Below, in pieces: positions 59,285-64,000 of a stretch of 64,000 bases of DNA. How positions within the stretch are numbered: position 1 is the first letter of the stretch; each line of letters starts with the position of its first letter. This DNA comes from Lentinula raphanica (Eukaryota; Basidiomycota; Agaricomycetes; Agaricales; Omphalotaceae). The translations under genes and the position numbers were made by a program. The DNA is taken from positions 496,001-560,000 of the forward strand of contig JANVFP010000029.1 in the NCBI GenBank assembly GCA_027919835.1. Direction: 5' to 3'. The notes beneath the pieces were generated by a model. It was not told the origin of the DNA, searched no databases, and saw nothing but the letters and a program-made list of their open reading frames with translations.

Positions 59285-61254
59285 AGACCTTTGTGCTATA
59301 GCGGACCCTCCTATACTTTCCTATTACGATTTCTCTCCTTCTGTCATTCATCGCTTCCCCCTTCCCAACACACCGCATGCGTTTATTGAACTCTATGACC
59401 GTGTCGTCACCCCGTACAACGCAGATGCTTTCGAAGATGCGCTGTCCGAATGTGACCTAGCAGAACTCTATCCACTCCTACCTCAAAACTTACGCCAAGG
59501 ATTCCCCCTCGGCGTCATGCCTGAAATTCTTGAAACCATCATTATGCCTAACGATCACTCTGTCATGGAGCATCCAGATGTGGTAGTGGAATACCTGTCG
59601 AAGGAGGTTGCTGCAGGTCGGATGTCGGGACCTTTTACACAGGACGAGGTCTACCTTATTATGCGTGGTCATTTTATCTGTTCGCCGCTTATTGTGGCCG
59701 AACAAACACAGGGTCCAGGTCTTCCACCAAAATATCGTGTCTGTCGGAATCTATCTAAGGATGGACGTACCTCGGATGGCCGTGTCTTTCCTTCGGTCAA
59801 CTCCTTTGTGGAGAAAGAACTCTTTCCTACTCGTTTTGATACAGCTCCAAAGGTCGCTGCAGTGGTGAGTGTTCCTCTTCTTCTTGTGTCCTAATCAATC
59901 CCACTTTTTATGGATATTTCATCCAACTCGCGTTGGGTCTTTATGGGACCCAACGTAGTCTTATCTATGCACTTATTTATGTTCAGGTCTTTACAAGACC
60001 CTTTATATCCTTTATTGCTTATCATCATGTTATTCATGTTACAAAACCCATGGACTCACGCGAATCCTATAGATTGCGTCTGCGCCTCCGGGTACTCAGG
60101 CAGTTACTCTGGATATAGAAAAATTCCACCGGACGTGTCCAGTTATCCCGGATCACAAACCTTTTTTGGTGGTTCGTGACCATCGCGGAGATTTCTTTAT
60201 AGACCACTGCACATGCTTTGGCGTTTCGCCTGCGAGCAGCAACTCGGGCATGATTTCAAATGCAGTGGTAGATATATGGAGGGCTAAAGGAGTCGGACCG
60301 ATCTTCAAGTTTGAGGACGACCTTAAAATTCTCCGACTCCTGACGTTATTGGGCTATCTTTACGACAAGCCTGAACTCTTGAGGATGGTGAAGGCCCTGA
60401 ATGTCCCATGGCACCCGGACAAGGGCGAAGACGAGTTCGTCTTCATCACAATCTTCATAGGCTTTCTTTGGGACCTGTCCAACAAGCGAGTCAGCCTCCC
60501 GGATCACAAACGTCTGAAGTATATTGAACGAATCCGCCTGTTCATTTCTGATTTCACTGGGAAACGGGCACCCTTGTCTCGCGTCGAATCTATTCATGGC
60601 ACACTATGCCATGTCGCTTTCGTTTACCCGGATGGACGCACTCATCTTCCCGCTTTCTCTAACTTTATGGCATCTTACCATGGTTCCTTTGAGGAATCCA
60701 GGGGCCGCTTTCCTCCTACAATGGTGCTGGAGGAGCTACGGTGGTGGTTACGAAGACTCGAGGACCCTTTGCATTTCCGACAACTCAAGCCTCAGGGTGA
60801 ATTGCAAGACTTGGGTATTTACGTTGACGCCTCAACGGACTGGGGTATAGGTGTAATCTTTCAAGGTAGATGGGCAGCTTTCAAGTTACGGCCAGGCTGG
60901 AAAATTCCCGGTAGAGGAATATGCTGGCTCGAAACAGTAGCGGTCGAACTTCTTATCTATTTCCTCGAATCTTTGGATTTCCATGACATTCATATTCTTA
61001 TCCGTTCGGATAACAAAGGCACGGTCGGAGCGATGGACAAAGAACGCAGCCCTAACTTCTGGATCAACATGGCCATTCAACGAATAACAGGCGTAACCGG
61101 TCCTCTCTACATTCAAACAAAAGTCGAATATGTCGCATCTGCAGATAACCTTGCAGACCCTATCTCGCGCGGGGTGTTGGGTCCAAAAGAGTTACAGTTA
61201 CCACTCACATTCATGCTCCCGGTGGAGCTCGCTTATGTTCTTTCTTATGTTTAG
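59214..61254 (+). CDS. Ngaro ORF2, reverse transcriptase-RNase H
   Basis: About 610 residues if intron 59865-60072 is removed. ATG 59214 is the first in frame, though the frame is open further upstream inside ORF1. RT fingers/palm: FPLGVMPEILETIIMPNDHS, PPKYRVCRNLSKDGRTSDGR, then across the intron KVAAV/IASAPPGTQAVTLD with catalytic Asp in TLDIEKFHRTCP (motif A), FGVSPASSNSGMISNA (motif B) and FKFEDDLKILR (motif C, DD). RNase H: Asp in YVDASTDWGIGV, Glu in LETVAVELL, Asp in RSDNKGTVGAMD and Asp in ASADNLADPISRG. Without splicing the frame stops at 59894, so the intron or a frameshift is needed. The stop codon overlaps the start of ORF3 by 20 bp. Confidence 0.88.
59865..60072 (+). other. Apparent spliceosomal intron in Ngaro ORF2
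   Basis: Donor GTGAGTG after codon GTG and acceptor CTATAG before ATTGCG restore the frame (217 whole codons before, 394 after, phase 0) and join two conserved RT blocks. At 208 bp it is longer than host introns. It contains a 9-bp perfect stem, CGTTGGGTC (59931-59939) with GACCCAACG (59947-59955). Confidence 0.75.
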
Positions 61255-62834
61255 TTTCCCTTATGGATCTGCGCCAGTACGTCCTGACGCGAACACCGTT
61301 GTTCCGCGCACTCCGGCTGTTCAAAACAACGTGGTAGATGAACCGTTACCACATAGATCATTCAACTCATTCCGGTTCAACCCAATCGTATCCAAACACC
61401 CTTCCAGTTCATCTTATTCCTTACCAAAAACGATCCCAGCTTCAAACCTTCTTCTTGCCAGCACTTCAGGTTCCTCGAGTTCAGAAAACATATCATCCTC
61501 TCAAGATACTCATAAATTCGCACCGCGGGCCCACTTATCTAAGTGGGGTGACTCAGCTTTCTTGCCCGCACCTAGGACGACGCGTCATTCTAGTTTAATC
61601 CTCAATAATTCTTTCCGGCCGAATGTTCAGGCCAAGGATCGTTTATATGCATGGTCCTCTCCTTTCACTCTTGCTAGGCGAGAAAGTGAATCCCTCTTTA
61701 TTCCAGCTAATGTTCGTGATCAAGCCGAACGTATCCAAGCCATAGGACACGCAGATAGTACAAAAACATCTTATGCTGCAGGTCTACTCCGTTTCCACCA
61801 ATTTTGTGACTCGAATGGAATTCCAGAGGAGCACCGTATCCCGGCACATCCGACTCTTATCTTAGGTTTTATTGGGACCCATTCGGGGTCAGTTTCTGGT
61901 CGCACAATCAAGTCCTGGCTTTCCGGTATCCGAGCGTGGCACATTCTCCATGGAGCTGAGTGGTCGGATGACCCTCGTATCGGTCTCGCCCGTTCCGGCG
62001 CTAGTATCGAGGGCTCCAAACATACACGTCCTTTACGGAATCCGGTTACTATCCAGCATATGCTGGCCTTATATGCTTCGCTTGATCTATCAATTCCCTT
62101 TCACTGTGCTATATGGGCTTTGGCCACTTCTTGTTTCTGGGGCTGTAGACGCCTAGGTATGGATGAATACAGGACATGATTGTTTATAAATCTGACCCAA
62201 GACTACAGGAGAATTGACAATCATATCAAACACTGCCTTCAACCCATCTAAAAACGTTACCCGCAAGGGGTCCATCAGCAATTATATTACTTCATCTTCC
62301 CAGAAACGACTCAAATTCCACATCCCTTGGACTAAAACAACGAAAGAGCTCGGAGCAGAGGTAGTTGCCTCCCCTCAATCTAACTGCCTATGTCCATGTG
62401 ATGCTTTCGAATTGCATTGGGCGGTCAACGCAAATGTTCCTGAAGGTTTCTCTCTCTTTGCATTCGTCGATGGTTCGGGTTCTCCTCGCCACATGTTGAA
62501 ATCAACATTCCTGAAATTTGTCAAAGAGGTATGGGATCGAGCGGGTCTCTCAAATGTTCTCGGTCACAGCTTTAGGATTGGAGGAGCTGTTGAGTTACTC
62601 CTGGCAGGTGTCCCACCACATGTTGTCGCTGCTATTGGAGGGTGGACCTCATTGGCCTTTTTGACGTATTGGCGGAAACTGGAGGAGATCCTACTAGTTC
62701 AGGTTGGTAATGCTTATAAAGAAAAATGGACGACTTTGAAAATGTCGATGGATAGCTACAGAAAGGACAATAATATATCAGTAGAACTTGTGGACAGTTG
62801 TATTCAGGGCGAAATTTTTGCTAATAGTCTGTAA
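61235..62834 (+). CDS. Ngaro ORF3, tyrosine recombinase
   Basis: 515 residues after removing a 52-bp intron (62157-62208). ATG 61235 overlaps the ORF2 end. A Ser-rich leader is followed by a core-binding SAM-like domain (ADSTKTSYAAGLLRFHQFCD, GRTIKSWLSGIRAWHILHG). In the catalytic domain I see Arg I in the box CRRLGELTI, formed across the intron, then the H-x-x-R box in LGHSFRIGGAVELLLAGVPP, the Trp in AIGGWTSLAF and the Tyr nucleophile in FLTYWRK. These are the R-H-R-W-Y residues of the family, so the enzyme should be active on circular cDNA. It takes the place of a DDE integrase. The C-terminal tail is charged. Stop TAA 62832-62834. Confidence 0.9.
62157..62208 (+). other. 52-bp spliceosomal intron in the tyrosine recombinase
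   Basis: Donor G/GTATGG, acceptor CTACAG, with CTGAC branch-point-like sequence at about 62190. Splicing in phase 1 joins CGCCTAG to GAGAATTG and creates RLGEL, the first catalytic Arg box. Without splicing the frame stops within it. Its size matches host introns. Confidence 0.85.
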
Positions 62835-62986
62835 TACTTAGCTTCTTGATACTCATACAGTAATTAATGTTTGTTATCCTGCCCTCGACTCTGTTTGGGA
62901 GGGTATCACTTGGGATGATGAGTACCCGCGGAGGAGCCTCGGGCTCTGATTGGGTGCGCTGGGTCACTCATCATCATGGGTGGGTT

Positions 62987-63079
62987 GCGCGGGGCCAAGC
63001 CCCAGGCAAACTCACTCTTACTCTTTGACTGATCTCTTTGATATATTCCTGGTCTCGGACAGCCGGATACCTATCTTAT
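62987..63079 (+). repeat. Split direct repeat B1
   Basis: 93 bp, identical by eye to B2 (63303-63395). It starts GCGCGGGGCCAAGCCCC, a hairpin with stem GGGGC/GCCCC, and ends CGGATACCTATCTTAT. It abuts A2 with a two-base overlap (AT), forming the head-to-tail junction expected of the circular intermediate. Confidence 0.93.
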
Positions 63080-63230
63080 TCCGAGAGAAGTTTGCGGAGC
63101 AGGCTTCTCATAGGATAAGATAGTGAGGCGATGAGAGGCCGGCATGGGCGCCGGCAAGTTCCCATTTCTGTATTAGGCGCCCACCTCTTCTTACTTCCTG
63201 CCTCTCATCGTCGCGTACAACTTCGTCGGA
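63078..63230 (+). repeat. Split direct repeat A2
   Basis: 153 bp copy of A1. A short frame identical to the one in A1 (MRGRHGRRQVPISVLGAHLF) is present in both copies but diverges just after the repeat, so it is not a gene. Confidence 0.93.
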
Positions 63231-63302
63231 CCCTCCCACCCACCCTCAGTTACAGTCTGTTCAGACTCCAGGCTTGTACTCTCGCGCGTTTGTTGCCCAC
63301 CC

Positions 63303-63395
63303 GCGCGGGGCCAAGCCCCAGGCAAACTCACTCTTACTCTTTGACTGATCTCTTTGATATATTCCTGGTCTCGGACAGCCGGATACCTATCTTAT
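63303..63395 (+). repeat. Split direct repeat B2 (right end of Ngaro element)
   Basis: 93 bp copy of B1. The last nine bases, CTATCTTAT, are the reverse complement of ATAAGATAG inside A1 and A2. Similarity stops at 63395, where flanking DNA CGGAATCAG begins. Confidence 0.93.
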
Positions 63396-64000
63396 CGGAA
63401 TCAGTGGGAATCAGCACCTGACAGAAGCACGTGACTTTCACATGCTCCTGAGAACTGATGTTTTCGCGTCTCCAGGCGTCTCCTCCTGCCTCCTCAGGTC
63501 CATCTCCTTACACATGAGCTGTTTATTAGCTATGTTCTCTACATTGATAGTGTTTAATAGCATTATCTAATATTATTAGCAGCTCTGAAATATATAATGA
63601 GCCAGGAAAGACTCAATGATGAGCCAAAACCTCAAAGTACCATTTTAGAGTTGCAAAGCGCTACTGCTTTGTTGTGGAGTGCGCTGATTTTACGGGGCGG
63701 TATCCATGTTGGTGGAAGATACTGATACCGATACCGATTGCATAATCACACAGCCACGTCCCTACTATAGGCGCTCAGCAGCTCTGAGCAGCGAGGACTG
63801 AGTGGCTTGCTTCAAAGTTGAATATTGCTGAATTATTACTAGTGCATATATAAGTATTACCATTGAGGAGCATAATGTGTGTGAGAGAGCAAATGCCAGA
63901 GCATATTGATGCAAGCAAAAGTAGTGAACTTGCAACATTTTTCCAGTAAGTAATTCATTCTTGGTTATTAAATCAAGCTCGTTCAATGGTCCCAGTCAAC
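63396..64000. other. Right flank, repeat-derived, no gene
   Basis: AT-rich DNA with only short frames. It holds the right copy of the 27-bp inverted repeat and, at about 63773-63789, a small hairpin (GCTCAG..CTGAGC). Nothing else is recognised up to the window end. Confidence 0.5.
63669..63695 (-). repeat. 27-bp inverted repeat, right copy
   Basis: Exact reverse complement of 57407-57433, lying 274 bp outside B2. Only one copy of the CAGCGCACTCC word is seen on this side against three on the left. Confidence 0.85.

Larger units (their letters stand above)
57687..63395 (+). mobile_element. Ngaro-type tyrosine-recombinase retrotransposon, complete
   Basis: 5,709 bp with the arrangement A1 (57687-57839) - three ORFs - B1 (62987-63079) - A2 (63078-63230) - 72-bp spacer - B2 (63303-63395). 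Split direct repeats of this kind are the hallmark of PAT/Ngaro-type YR retrotransposons, which integrate a circular DNA copy with a tyrosine recombinase instead of a DDE integrase. The ORFs are Gag-like, RT-RNase H and recombinase. No methyltransferase domain is seen, which fits Ngaro rather than DIRS. Repeat pairs are identical by eye and all ORFs are open, so the copy looks recent. Two apparent spliceosomal introns lie in the coding region. Right and left ends share the dinucleotide AT, a possible crossover site. Confidence 0.92.

Noticed and set aside
59910..60179. 89-codon frame within the ORF2 intron
   Set aside because: It lacks RT motifs and lies between two RT blocks that join perfectly when this segment is removed.
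1..64000. tRNA, rRNA or CRISPR arrays
   Set aside because: I looked for B-box-like GGTTCGANTCC words and regularly spaced repeats. The few matches lie inside coding exons and lack a tRNA fold; no spaced repeat array was seen.

Overview
The window looks like nuclear DNA of a basidiomycete fungus, most likely an Agaricomycete. Genes are tightly packed on both strands and are cut by many short spliceosomal introns (about 50-60 bp, GT..AG, CTRAY-like branch points). The recognisable proteins are fungal: type I metacaspase, Pex3, Ctu2/Ncs2, COX4, ribosomal protein uL1, a DUF6593 protein, a GH5 exo-glucanase and alanine/serine-rich secreted proteins. I see no bacterial operons, tRNA, rRNA or CRISPR.

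Layout. 1-25.5 kb holds mostly housekeeping genes: a large disordered protein (5' end outside the window), an MFS sugar transporter, a metacaspase, a Ppn2-like metallophosphatase, a flavin-reductase-like protein, PEX3, an AIG2-like protein, CTU2, a uridine kinase/UPRTase and a vacuolar cation/proton exchanger. 25.6-57 kb has COX4, two small secreted proteins, several fungal proteins of unknown function, a GH5 glucanase, an F-box protein, an MDR-family reductase, uL1, a DUF6593 protein, a single-pass membrane protein and a long EF-hand/coiled-coil protein. Divergent pairs with short shared promoters are common (flavin-reductase-like/PEX3, AIG2-like/CTU2, 41946/42075, MDR reductase/uL1).

Two regions are accessory. 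First, at 28.1-33.3 kb a secreted protein with two near-identical domains is interrupted, apparently inside its first intron, by about 3.6 kb carrying an opposite-strand 980-residue transposase-like gene. Second, 57687-63395 is a structurally complete tyrosine-recombinase retrotransposon of the Ngaro type. It has Gag, RT-RNase H and tyrosine recombinase ORFs, with the split direct repeats A1 - ORFs - B1 - A2 - B2 (153 bp and 93 bp, apparently identical by eye). Two of its coding regions appear to contain spliceosomal introns in the sense orientation, one of them splitting the first catalytic Arg box of the recombinase. The element seems to sit inside a smaller repeat marked by a perfect 27-bp inverted repeat (57407-57433 / 63669-63695).

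All spans of intron-containing genes run from start codon to stop codon. Splice sites were read by eye from frame continuity and family conservation, so some minor exons may be off.
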